Source: Candidatus Methylomirabilota bacterium
Lineage (GTDB): Bacteria > Methylomirabilota > Methylomirabilia > Rokubacteriales > CSP1-6
Reading direction: 5' to 3'
DNA: 64,000 nucleotides
NCBI GenBank assembly: GCA_035764725.1
Contig: DASTYT010000047.1
Coordinates: 1 to 64,000 of the forward strand
Under the pieces are notes generated by a model. The model searched no databases, had not been told where the DNA came from, and saw only the letters and a program-made list of their open reading frames with translations. The translations under genes were made by a program, and so were the position numbers. Each line of letters opens with the position of its first letter. Position 1 is the first letter of the stretch. Shown in pieces: positions 50,218-60,928 of the stretch.

Positions 50218-50832
50218 GTGGAGCTGGTGGACATCGCGGCGGGTTGGCTCGAGACGGTCGATGGGGCCGAGCCGGTGCGACGCGTGTGGGTCGAGGCGTT
50301 CGCGATCGGCCGCTATCCCGTGACGAATGCCGAGTACGCGCCCTATCTCGCCGCCTCCGGCGCGGCGCCCCCGCCCTGGTGGACGCATCCCGACTTCGAC
50401 GACCCCGCCCAGCCCGTGGTGGGTGTGTCCTGGGACGAGGCGCTGGCGTTCTGCGCGTGGGGCGCAGTCGCGCTGGGGCGCGCGCTCACGCTGCCCACGA
50501 CGGCGCAGTGGGAGCGGGCGGCGCGCGGGGGCCTCGAGCGCGCGCGCTTTCCGTGGGGTGACGCGCATCCCGGAACGGGACGCTTCCCTCGCCCGCCACG
50601 GGTCACCGCGGGGCCGGCGAATCCGCTCGGTCTCCACGCGCTGTCGGGCGTGTGCCACGAATGGTGTCTGGACGGCGACCCCACACGCCGCGCCTCGCGG
50701 GGCGGCGCCTGGCGACACCAGGACCCCTGGAGCCCGGTGGGGCATCCCTCGTCGCTACCGCCCGGCCTCCGCTACTCGGACTACGGCTTCCGCGTGGTCG
50801 CCGCGACGACCACCAGACCTTCCGGCGCCTAG
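50218..50832 (+). CDS. Formylglycine-generating-enzyme-like (SUMF1/FGE) protein
   Basis: 204 residues with the SUMF1 fold: ELVDIAAGWLETVDG at the N-terminus, FAIGRYPVTNAEYAPYLAA, PVVGVSWDEALAFCAW, LPTTAQWERAARGG, FPWGDAHPG, the SGVCHEWCLDGD block (usually GNVWEWC) and the C-terminal YGFRVV. It is shorter than the usual 230-280. The Cys pair of SUMF1 is not in its normal form, so sulfatase activation is doubtful and a related oxygenase-like role is possible. GTG 50218 is chosen on the 7-nt promoter spacing; ATG 50191 is an alternative. It converges with an aminotransferase through CTAG. Confidence 0.75.
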   Translation: MELVDIAAGWLETVDGAEPVRRVWVEAFAIGRYPVTNAEYAPYLAASGAAPPPWWTHPDFDDPAQPVVGVSWDEALAFCAWGAVALGRALTLPTTAQWERAARGGLERARFPWGDAHPGTGRFPRPPRVTAGPANPLGLHALSGVCHEWCLDGDPTRRASRGGAWRHQDPWSPVGHPSSLPPGLRYSDYGFRVVAATTTRPSGA

Positions 50833-51944
50833 CCGACCGAGTCCAGGGCGGCGAGGAAGCGCTCCACGTCGCCGGCGTCGTTGTAGAGATGCGCCGAGAC
50901 GCGAATGCGCCCGTCCCCGCCCCAGACCAGGACTCCCTGTTGGGCGAGACGCGCGGCCAGCCCCGCGCCGTCCTCCTCGAGGAAGCAGACATTGCCCGCG
51001 CGCTCGGCCGGCGCCTCCGGCGTGACGACCTTGCGGCCGCGCGCGGTGAGGCCCGCGATCAGCGCGGTGCCGAGATCGCGCGCGTGCGCCTCGATCGCTG
51101 CGGGGCTCAAGCCTTCCGTGCGCGCGAGGGCGTTGTCGAGCACGAACACGGGAAGCAGGGCGGGGTTCCCCGCCTCCAGGCGCGCGGCGTCCGCGCGCAG
51201 CGGCATCGCGAGGGGATCGGTGGATCCGCCGCGCTGCGCGACGCTATGCCAGCCGAGCGTGGCCGGCACGAGGTCGCCCACGCGCGCCGGGTCGTACGCG
51301 AAGATCCCCACGCCGAGGGTGGCGAGCAGCCACTTGTAGCAGGCCGACACCACGAAGTCGCAAAGCCCTCCGGTCACCGGCACGACGCCCAAGGCATGCG
51401 TGGCGTCCACCGCGAGCCAGGCCCCGCGCGAGCGGCAGAGCTCGGCGCAACGCGCGAGATCCAGGCGCTGGCCGGTGAGGAAGCTCACCTGGCTCACCAG
51501 CACGAGCCGCGTCCGCGCGTCTACCGCGGCGGCGAGGGCGTCCATCGACAGATAGTGACCGATGGCCCGCACCACGCGCGGCTCCACGCCCCGATCGCGC
51601 AGCGCCGCCACGGGATAGATGAGCGACGGGTACTCGAGGTCGGCGAAGACGGCGTTGTCACCCGCCCGCCAGTCGACCGCGCGCACCGCCTGGTTCAACC
51701 CCTCGGAGGCGTGCGCGAGGAAGGCCACGCGGTCCGGCGCCACGCCGAGCCGCGCCGCCACCTTCGCCTTCGCGCCCGCGTAGACGCGGAAGATGGCCTC
51801 GCGGCCCGCCATGCCGCCGCTCTTGAGCGCACCGAAGCGGCGGCAGGCCTCGTCGTGCGAGCGGAGCCACGGCGCCTCGCCGCCGGTGCAGAGATGGGTG
51901 ATGCCGTCCAGGCCGACGAATTCGGACTTCGGGACGAGGCTCAT
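50829..51944 (-). CDS. Class V aminotransferase (cysteine desulfurase-like fold)
   Basis: 371 residues of the class V PLP family (cysteine desulfurase, selenocysteine lyase, isopenicillin-N epimerase). Blocks: VAFLAHASEGLNQAV, VSQVSFLTGQRLD, VDATHALGVVPV, and the Schiff-base Lys in SACYKWLLATLGVG. The catalytic Cys loop of NifS/SufS is not evident, so the activity may be epimerase- or lyase-like. Its ATG lies one base after the stop of the selenocysteine glutaredoxin fusion, so the two are co-translated. This context is notable but does not show a Sec role. Confidence 0.85.
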   Translation of the reverse strand: MSLVPKSEFVGLDGITHLCTGGEAPWLRSHDEACRRFGALKSGGMAGREAIFRVYAGAKAKVAARLGVAPDRVAFLAHASEGLNQAVRAVDWRAGDNAVFADLEYPSLIYPVAALRDRGVEPRVVRAIGHYLSMDALAAAVDARTRLVLVSQVSFLTGQRLDLARCAELCRSRGAWLAVDATHALGVVPVTGGLCDFVVSACYKWLLATLGVGIFAYDPARVGDLVPATLGWHSVAQRGGSTDPLAMPLRADAARLEAGNPALLPVFVLDNALARTEGLSPAAIEAHARDLGTALIAGLTARGRKVVTPEAPAERAGNVCFLEEDGAGLAARLAQQGVLVWGGDGRIRVSAHLYNDAGDVERFLAALDSVG

Positions 51945-51945
51945 C

Positions 51946-52704
51946 TCACCAGAGGCTGGCGGGCATGGGCAGACCCTCGAAGTCGGCTACCGGCAGGGGA
52001 TCGGGAAGCGCCACGCCGAGCTCGGTCGCCACCACATGGAGCTGGCGGAGATGCTGCGCGGCATGCCAGGTCGTCCGCTCGAGGAGATCGTGACCCGACT
52101 GCGGCCCGTAGTACACGTTGATGATCCGAGCGTACTCGCTGTCGGCCGCGCCCTCGAACCAGCCGCCGAGCCGGCCGCGCACCAGCGCGCCGTAGCGCGC
52201 CACCGCCGCGCCGTCCTTGAAGTCCGGGGGCGCCTCGGGCACCCTCTCCTGCAACCATGTGTAGGGGAACTCGCCCAGGTCCATGCCGTCGGCGAAGGCC
52301 AGGGCCAGACGAAACACGTGAAAGCCCAGGTTCAGCAGGTCGCGATCCCGCTTGGCCGGCTTGTAGGCGAGCGCTTCGGGCGGCAGGGCCAGGATGAGCC
52401 GGCCGGTGAGGGCCAGGATGCGGTCGAGGCGCCCCCCCAGCTCCGCGGGCGAGAGCTTCACGGTCGGCCGATGCTCCACCCCCACCAGCGCGGCATAGCC
52501 GGGCGGGTTCCAACCATGCACCACCCGGCCGTCAGGCAGGGCCACCGCGGGCACGCCGGGTACCCCGAGGGCGCGCAGCTCCTCCAGACCGGCAGGATTG
52601 CCTTCGACGTTTACCGGGTCGAACTCGACCCCCCAAGACGTCAGGAGCTCCTTCGTCTTGGCGCAGCTGCTTCAGCCGGGGCGGTAGAAGACTCGGGCTT
52701 TCAT
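51946..52704 (-). CDS. Selenocysteine-containing glutaredoxin-DinB-like fusion (UGA recoded)
   Basis: 252 residues if the in-frame TGA at 52672-52674 is read as Sec (residue 11): MKARVFYRPG-U-SSCAKTK, matching the CSSC motif of glutaredoxin-like proteins. The glutaredoxin domain continues to about residue 75, with cis-Pro in GVPGVPAVALPDG. A DinB-like four-helix domain follows (about 95-240) with helix-borne histidines in NLGFHVFRLALAF and ERTTWHAAQHLRQLH. Without recoding the gene would start at residue 51 or later and lose the redox site. Predicted: cytoplasmic thiol-disulfide chemistry coupled to a DinB-type metal or thiol-transferase fold. ATG 52704 has TAAGAT (52711-52716) 6 nt upstream. 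Confidence 0.83.
52633..52674 (-). promoter_or_regulatory. Sec UGA codon and SECIS-like hairpin 2
   Basis: After TGA (52672-52674) and 10 nt, a perfect 8-bp stem (CCAAGACG with CGTCTTGG; arms 52654-52661 and 52633-52640) encloses a 13-nt loop that can fold further through AGG/CCT to the tetraloop AGCT. The apical loop lies about 22 nt from TGA, within the bacterial SECIS range. Confidence 0.7.
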
Positions 52705-52708
52705 GCCG

Positions 52709-52733
52709 TCATCTTACGCTAAAGACGATGTAG
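52709..52733. repeat. 25-bp direct repeat, distal copy (restored gene end)
   Basis: 23/25 identical to 53935-53959. On the minus strand it reads as the C-terminal codons Y-I-V-F-S-V-R-stop, the same tail (Y-I-F-F-S-V-R-stop) that ends the VCBS gene at 53935. Its stop is 4 nt before the ATG at 52704. Confidence 0.75.
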
Positions 52734-53642
52734 GAACTCGTCGCGGCGCGACGGCTGTCCCTGTAACGGGCAGCGGGAGCGGGATTTACAAAACCTAGCT
52801 ACGCGACCGAAGTACAGGCCGATCAGCCCGGTCGTGAGAAGCAGCACAGAACTCGGCTCCGGGACCGAGATACTGCTGCCCGTCAAGGGATAATGTGTTC
52901 CTGAGGCTGCCGAAAGCGAGGCATTCGGTACCGGCCGGCCGTCCGCGTCGAGAAGATCGACCGACGAAAGAGTGATGGTGTCGGCGAAGTCCGTGATGCC
53001 TGCGAAGTTGGCGGGGCCAGTGGGATCCAACCGCACTCGCGACAGAGATATCATCCGCAACTCGACGGTGTTCGGCTCCCCGTAGACGATACCGAAATCG
53101 AACTGCGGCATGAAATGGTCGTACTCCGCAGCGTCGAGGGTGAGGACGCGGTCATTGAAGCGAAAGAAAGAGTTTGTTACTTGTCCCAACAGCTGCGTGT
53201 ATGCGGAGCCATCCGAGTTGATGCTGCTGACCTCCGCATGGTTCTCCCCCGAGATATCGAAGGTGTAGACGAGACGGCCGAGTGTGCCCGCAGGGAGACC
53301 TTGAGGCGTGAGGATGTCCTCGCTTCGCGCTTCTGCGATCGCCGTGTTTAGGACATTGGAAGGGCCCGTGCTGTGCACCAGAAGCGACGCCGCCGTTCCC
53401 ATGCTGGTAAACCCGGCCCTGGCTTCTGCGGACCCGGCTGCCGTGAAATTGCCGCAATCAGCGCTGACCGGTGGGACGAACGTAGCCGCGTTGCCGCTCT
53501 CGGCCAGCGTTTGGCCGCAGAGGGAGACAGCCGCGCTCGCGATGAGACCGGCCACCGCAGGTCCGGCAAAGAGCGGGGAGAGTAAGGAGATGGCCGCTAC
53601 GATCCAAAGTCTCGCCATGACGCGTCGTCGATGCATATCCAT
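52719..53642 (-). CDS. PEP-CTERM sorting-domain protein
   Basis: 307 residues. A signal peptide (WIVAAISLLSPLFAGPAVAG) is followed by a beta-rich extracellular region with two cysteine-bearing segments (SLCGQ, SADCGN), and by the sorting signal VPEPSSVLLLTTGLIGLYFG followed by a basic end. After the usual basic stop region it continues CKSRSRC...EFLHRL; these last codons lie in the flanking direct repeat, so the tail is an artefact of insertion. ATG 53642 has AGGAGGA six nt upstream. Target of an exosortase (EpsH/XrtA type) not present in the window. Base composition is lower in GC than neighbours. Confidence 0.85.
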   Translation of the reverse strand: MDMHRRRVMARLWIVAAISLLSPLFAGPAVAGLIASAAVSLCGQTLAESGNAATFVPPVSADCGNFTAAGSAEARAGFTSMGTAASLLVHSTGPSNVLNTAIAEARSEDILTPQGLPAGTLGRLVYTFDISGENHAEVSSINSDGSAYTQLLGQVTNSFFRFNDRVLTLDAAEYDHFMPQFDFGIVYGEPNTVELRMISLSRVRLDPTGPANFAGITDFADTITLSSVDLLDADGRPVPNASLSAASGTHYPLTGSSISVPEPSSVLLLTTGLIGLYFGRVARFCKSRSRCPLQGQPSRRDEFLHRL

Positions 53643-53934
53643 GCTCGTCCTCCTGGAAGTGGCCGGTCGTAGTCCAGCGGCCGTTGACGGGCGGTCACCA
53701 TTCCATCGGACTTCGCTTCCGAAGCGGCGGCGGACGACCATTCGTTAGATGAACGTCCCCTGCTGTCAGCCCCCCAGCTCCGCACGCTGGAGTCCCGTTG
53801 GAGCCGTAGGCAGAGCGCAGATGACCGGATTCCGGGCGGCCGACGGCGCCATATCGAGGCTGATCGAGATGCTACGCAGGCGCTCCCTCGTCGTCAACCG
53901 GCAAGTGGGACGCAAGTGGGAGTTCCCGCGTTTC
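52734..53934. mobile_element. Candidate inserted module carrying the PEP-CTERM gene
   Basis: A 1.2 kb stretch bounded by a 23/25 direct repeat. It contains only the PEP-CTERM gene and about 290 bp upstream of it, and has visibly lower GC (53161-53220 holds 30 G or C in 60). No recombinase or terminal inverted repeats are seen. Near the far end GCAAGTGGGA is repeated in tandem (53911-53930 region) beside GGGAGTTCCC. It appears to have landed at the stop codon of the VCBS gene; the element type is unknown. Confidence 0.5.
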
Positions 53935-53959
53935 TCATCTCACGCTAAAGAAGATGTAG
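53935..53959. repeat. 25-bp direct repeat, proximal copy
   Basis: It forms the 3' end of the VCBS-like gene on the minus strand (tail Y-I-F-F-S-V-R-stop). Differs from 52709-52733 at two positions, one of them synonymous for the valine codon. Confidence 0.75.
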
Positions 53960-55290
53960 AGGGTGTGCCGGTCGGCGAAGACGAGATCGAGCAGACCGTC
54001 GCCGTCCACGTCGGCCGCGGCGAGGTTCGACTCGATGGGACCGCGCAGGGTGACGCTCCAGCGCTCCACCCAGCGGCCCGCATCGAGCTCGAGCGCAGCT
54101 ACCGCCACGCGCGACTGGCGCGGCACGATCACCTCGGGCCAGCCGTTTCCGTCCAGATCGGCCAGGAGCACCTGATCCTCGTTGCGCGAGCCCGCGCTGT
54201 GGGAAGCAAAGCCCGGCGCCTGCGCGATCACGTCGAGGCCGTTGCCCTTGCGCCGGAGCGCGGTGAGGACGCCGCCGACCGGCAGCACGCGTACCGTCAC
54301 GACTTCCGGCGCGCCGTCGCCCGCCATGTTCGCCGCGCCGACCACGTGCACCCAGTCACTGCCGGGTTTCGCCGTCTCGGCGACGGGCACCAGCGTCCCG
54401 TCACGCCAGCCCAGCGCCACCACCGCCGCGCCCACTTCCGGTGCGCTGCGGGCCACCAGCACCACGGGACGGCCGCCCTCGCTGATCGGCGCCAGCACGG
54501 GGACGAGATCCTCGAAGACCGCCGTGGCGAGCGCGTAGCGGGCGCGGAGGGTCAGGCCAAACGGCGTGATGCCGATGATGGTGGCGCTGGCCGCCTCCAG
54601 CCGATCGCCGAGCAGCCCGTGCCCGAAGCGCTCGGTGGGATCCGAGAGCACCACCGCCTCCGGGAGGCCATCGCCGTCGAGGTCGGCGAGCGTGATGCGC
54701 GCGTCGGGCAGGGCGTGCGCCTCCACGCGCGAGACGATGCGCGGGGCGGAGGGCAGCCTCGCGATCAGCACCACCGCGCCGTCGGCGGCCACCGCGAGCA
54801 GATCGTCCCAGCGCTGGCCGGGGAGCCGCACCGGCAGCGGAAAGCTCAGGCGCGAGAGTGGCGCGCCGACGTCGTAGCTCCGGAGCGTGCCCTCGCTCCA
54901 CAGCACGAGCCGTCCATCCTTTCCCACGAGAGCGAGCCCCGGCGCGTCGTCGTCGATCACCACGACCGCGGGCGGCGCGTCGGGGCTCACGATCTCCCCA
55001 TAGCGGGCGGCCACGGTCAGCCCGGCGCGGGTGGCCTCCAGGATCCACAAGGTACCGTCGCGATCCACTGCAGCCAGCCGCTCGCGGTCGGCGACCACCA
55101 CCCAGCGCATCGGCACCTCGGTGGCGATGCCGAACGCCTGCCAGCGAGGAAAGGTTCCGCGCCCGGATGCGACGCGGTTGCCGGAAGCCTGCCCGAACGA
55201 CAGCGCCCAGGCGAGGACGGAGCTGGGCGAGAGCAGCAGGAGGAAGAGGGCGAAGAGAGGGAGCGCGGGACGGGGCGCCGGGCGCCTCAT
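53935..55290 (-). CDS. Secreted VCBS/FG-GAP repeat beta-propeller protein
   Basis: 451 residues with a signal peptide (ALPLFALFLLLLSPSSVLA). Repeats of FG-GAP/VCBS type form a beta-propeller: ITLADLDGDGLPEAVV, VLLADLDGNGWPEVIV and AAADVDGDGLLDLVF are calcium-binding DxDxDG loops. Likely extracellular or periplasmic binding function. Its ATG overlaps the HNH gene stop. The gene ends within the 25-bp repeat; in the absence of the inserted module its stop would lie 4 nt before the glutaredoxin-DinB gene, making one operon. Confidence 0.82.
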   Translation of the reverse strand: MRRPAPRPALPLFALFLLLLSPSSVLAWALSFGQASGNRVASGRGTFPRWQAFGIATEVPMRWVVVADRERLAAVDRDGTLWILEATRAGLTVAARYGEIVSPDAPPAVVVIDDDAPGLALVGKDGRLVLWSEGTLRSYDVGAPLSRLSFPLPVRLPGQRWDDLLAVAADGAVVLIARLPSAPRIVSRVEAHALPDARITLADLDGDGLPEAVVLSDPTERFGHGLLGDRLEAASATIIGITPFGLTLRARYALATAVFEDLVPVLAPISEGGRPVVLVARSAPEVGAAVVALGWRDGTLVPVAETAKPGSDWVHVVGAANMAGDGAPEVVTVRVLPVGGVLTALRRKGNGLDVIAQAPGFASHSAGSRNEDQVLLADLDGNGWPEVIVPRQSRVAVAALELDAGRWVERWSVTLRGPIESNLAAADVDGDGLLDLVFADRHTLYIFFSVR

Positions 55291-55877
55291 CCCGCGGCCT
55301 GCCCGCGGGCGCTTGCGTCGCGGGCGGGGCGCGCGGCGACGGCTGCCGCGAGCGACCGGAGCTCGTCGAGGAACGGATCGCGCGGCAGGTCCGCCTTCAC
55401 CGCGCGGCACGACACGCAGGCGGTGAGGCTGTTGTCGAGCCGCCGGCGCTCCGCCACCCCGCTCCGCGCGCTGAAGTGATCCACCGCGAGCACGAGACCG
55501 CGCCGCCGGCCTTCCGTCTGAAACACGCCCGTGGGCGTTCGCCCGCAGTAGCGGCACGTGTAGTCGTCGCGATCGAAGACGATGGCGTCCCAGACGGCGG
55601 CGAGCGTATCGCGGCCGAGCCGCCGCCCGGCCAGCCCGTCCACGTGGCGCTGCTCGAGCGTCCGTGGCTCGGCAGGCAGCGCGCCGTCCTGGACCAGGCG
55701 CGCCAGCGCCGTCTCCACCTCGCCGGCCGCCTTCGCGCCGCGCGCCTTGATCTCGCGGATCAGCTCGCGCGAGAGCAAGCCCTGGTTGTTGGGAAGCTCC
55801 CGCGGCCCCGTCCACACCGGCAACTCGCGGTAGTGACGGTAAGCGCGGGCGAGCTCCGCCCAGGTGGCCGAGGGCAC
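55287..55877 (-). CDS. HNH-family nuclease-like protein
   Basis: 196 residues. The C-terminal half holds an HNH zinc-type motif: YTCRYCGRTPTG (CxxC), LAVDHFSAR (the His of DH), and LDNSLTACVSCRAVKAD (N and the second CxxC). The N-terminal half is helical. Such proteins cut or bind DNA; whether this one is a nuclease is not shown. The start is GTG 55877, five nt after the enoyl-CoA hydratase stop; the longer open frame shadows that gene. Overlaps the VCBS gene (ATGA). Confidence 0.8.
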   Translation of the reverse strand: MPSATWAELARAYRHYRELPVWTGPRELPNNQGLLSRELIREIKARGAKAAGEVETALARLVQDGALPAEPRTLEQRHVDGLAGRRLGRDTLAAVWDAIVFDRDDYTCRYCGRTPTGVFQTEGRRRGLVLAVDHFSARSGVAERRRLDNSLTACVSCRAVKADLPRDPFLDELRSLAAAVAARPARDASARGQAAG

Positions 55878-55881
55878 GGGA

Positions 55882-56670
55882 TCAGCGGCCCTTGAAGCTG
55901 ACCGGTTGCTTGGCCGCGAACGCGCGCACGCCGGCCCGGAAGTCTTCGGTGTGGCCGGAGGCGGCGATGGCCTGCGCCTCGAGCTCCATCTGCGTCTCGA
56001 GGCTCTCCTGCGTCGACTGATGGAAGAGCGCCTTGGCCCGGCCGAAGGCGAGCGTGGGGCCGGAGGCGAGCTCGCGCGCAAGCGCCGCGAGGGCGCCCGG
56101 GAACTCCGCGTCGGGATGCACGCGGTTCACCAGCCCCCAGTCCAGGGCCTCACGCGCGGTCAGCACGCGATTCGTATAGTGGAGCTCCAGCGCGCGGCGC
56201 AGCCCGATGAGGCGCGGCAAGAAGTAGGACGACGACCCGTCGGGGGAGGCGGCAATGCGCGAGTAGGCCATGGTGAACTTGGCAGACTCCGTCGCGACCA
56301 CCAGGTCGCCCCCCAGCGCCAGGCTCATCCCGCCGCCTGCCGCGATGCCGTTGACGCCCATGATGACGGGCTTCGCCGAGCGGGCCAGGCGCGAGATCGC
56401 GCCGTGGAGATAGGTCGTGAGCTCCTTGATCACGATGCCCACGCGATCGCCCGCCTCCGCGAAGTCCTTCACGTCGCCGCCCGCGCAGAAGGCCTTCCCC
56501 GCCCCCGTGATCACCACGCAGCGCACCGCGCGATCCTCGTCGGCCTCGAGGGCGGCGTGGAACAGCTCGCGCCCCAGCGTGAGGTTCAGGGCGTTGTAGG
56601 CGTCCGGCCGGTCGAGGGTGAGGGTGGCCACGGCGTCCTTCACCTCGTAGCGCAGCGTCTGGTAGCTCAT
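55882..56670 (-). CDS. Enoyl-CoA hydratase/isomerase (crotonase family)
   Basis: 262 residues. Crotonase signatures: TLDRPDAYNALN, ITGAGKAFCAGGDVKDF (oxyanion loop), and VNGIAAGGGMSLALGGDLVVA. The position of the usual catalytic Glu after GGGxxL cannot be confirmed, so hydratase versus isomerase is open. Acts on acyl-CoA in fatty-acid or aromatic degradation. It leads a minus-strand unit through HNH and VCBS genes, an odd assembly, probably co-transcription without shared function. Confidence 0.88.
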   Translation of the reverse strand: MSYQTLRYEVKDAVATLTLDRPDAYNALNLTLGRELFHAALEADEDRAVRCVVITGAGKAFCAGGDVKDFAEAGDRVGIVIKELTTYLHGAISRLARSAKPVIMGVNGIAAGGGMSLALGGDLVVATESAKFTMAYSRIAASPDGSSSYFLPRLIGLRRALELHYTNRVLTAREALDWGLVNRVHPDAEFPGALAALARELASGPTLAFGRAKALFHQSTQESLETQMELEAQAIAASGHTEDFRAGVRAFAAKQPVSFKGR

Positions 56671-56706
56671 CGTGGTCTCCCGCGGTCGGGTCGAGAGGCG
56701 AACCCC

Positions 56707-58130
56707 TCAGCGGCGTTCGCCGACGCGATGGAACTTGAGCAGGTTGGTCGTCCCCGTCACCCACATCGGCGAGCCCGAGATGATGACGAGCACGTCGTTG
56801 TTGCGCACGGTGCCGTCGGCGAGCAGCGCGGACTCGATCTCGTCCAGCATCTCGTCCGTGGTCTCGACCTTCCGGATGAGGCGCGAGCCGACGCCCCAGT
56901 AGAGACCGAGCCGCCGCTGCACCTCGGGGAACGGCGTGAGCGCGAGGATGGGCACGTCCGGCCGCTCCTCGGAGATGAGCCGCGCGGTGAACCCTGACTG
57001 GGTGAAGGCGACGATCGCCTTGGCGTGGAGCACTCGGGCGGCGTGGCAGGCGGCCTGCGAGGTGGCCTCGGGGAAGCCGTAGGGCTCCAGCCGATCGCCG
57101 CGCCGCTGGTCGGCGGGGCTGCGCGACAGCGCCCGCTCTGCGCGCTCGGCGATGCGCGCCATCACCGTCACCGTCTCCGCCGGAAAGCGCCCGGTCGCCG
57201 TCTCCGCCGACAGCATGGTGGCGTCCGCGCCGTCGAAGATGGCGGTGGCGACGTCGGTCACCTCCGCCCGCGTGGGCCGGATGTGACGCACCATGGACTC
57301 CAGCATCTGGGTGGCGACGATGACCGGCACCTTGGCGAGGCGCGCCTGCCGGATGACCTCCTTCTGGATCACCGGCACCTCCTCGAGCGGCACCTCCACG
57401 CCGAGATCGCCGCGCGCCACCATCACCGCGTCCACCAGGGGCAGGATCGACGGCAGATTCCCCATCACCTCCGCGCGCTCGAGCTTGGCGATGATGGGCA
57501 GGTCCGCGCCCTGCTCGTGGATAAACCTCTTGACCTCCTGGATGTCGCTCGCCGTGCGGACGAAGGACACCGCCACGTAATCCACGCCCTGGGCGATGCC
57601 GAAGCGCAGGTCCTCGCGGTCCTTCTCGGTGAGCGAGGCCACCGGGACCGGGATGCGTGGCAGTGAGATGCCCTTGTGGTCCGATACCACCCCGCCCGCG
57701 GTGACCCGGCACACCGCCTCCTCCGGCGCGGCGGACTGGACCACGAGCTGGATCATGCCGTCGTCCATCCACACCTGGTCGCCCGGCTTGAGGACGGGAA
57801 GAAACTCGGGATGCGACAAGGTCGCGCGCGTGTCCGTGCCCATGATGCTCTTGGCGCTGAGCGTGAACGACTCCCCGTTGAGCAGCAGCGCCTGCCCGCC
57901 CACGAAGCGCCCCAGCCGCACCTTGGGCCCCTGGAGATCCTGCACGATCGTGACGGGATGGCCCCAGCTCGACTCGGCGTCGCGAATGGTCCGGATGGCC
58001 TCCGCGTGCTCCTCGTGCGTGCCGTGGGAGAAGTTCAGCCGGACGACGTCCATGCCGGCCGCGACCATGCGGTCGAGCATCTCGCGGCTGGAGCTCGCCG
58101 GTCCGATGGTGCAGACGATCTTGGTCCGTC

Positions 58131-58134
<4 letters not shown>
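56707..58134 (-). CDS. pyk: Pyruvate kinase
   Basis: 475 residues, the usual bacterial size. [16 protein letters not shown] at the N-terminus, [28 protein letters not shown] with the catalytic Lys region, [17 protein letters not shown], and the C-terminal domain [20 protein letters not shown] end. It converts PEP and ADP to pyruvate and ATP in glycolysis. It overlaps the end of uvrA by 4 nt (ATGA type), so it is translationally coupled to a repair gene, an unusual pairing. Confidence 0.95.
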
Positions 58135-60914
<2,780 letters not shown>

Positions 60915-60922
60915 GCGTCCAG

Positions 60923-60928
60923 ATCATA
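60923..60928 (-). promoter_or_regulatory. -10 box TATGAT, leaderless promoter of uvrA
   Basis: On the minus strand TATGAT (5/6 match) precedes the ATG at 60914 by 8 nt. It overlaps the stop codon of the upstream MFS gene. No LexA-like box was recognised around it. Confidence 0.5.

Noticed and set aside
52719..52760. The Cys/Arg-rich C-terminal extension of the PEP-CTERM protein as a functional domain
   Set aside because: It begins after the normal sorting-signal end and its last codons lie in the flanking direct repeat, so read-through past a lost stop is simpler.
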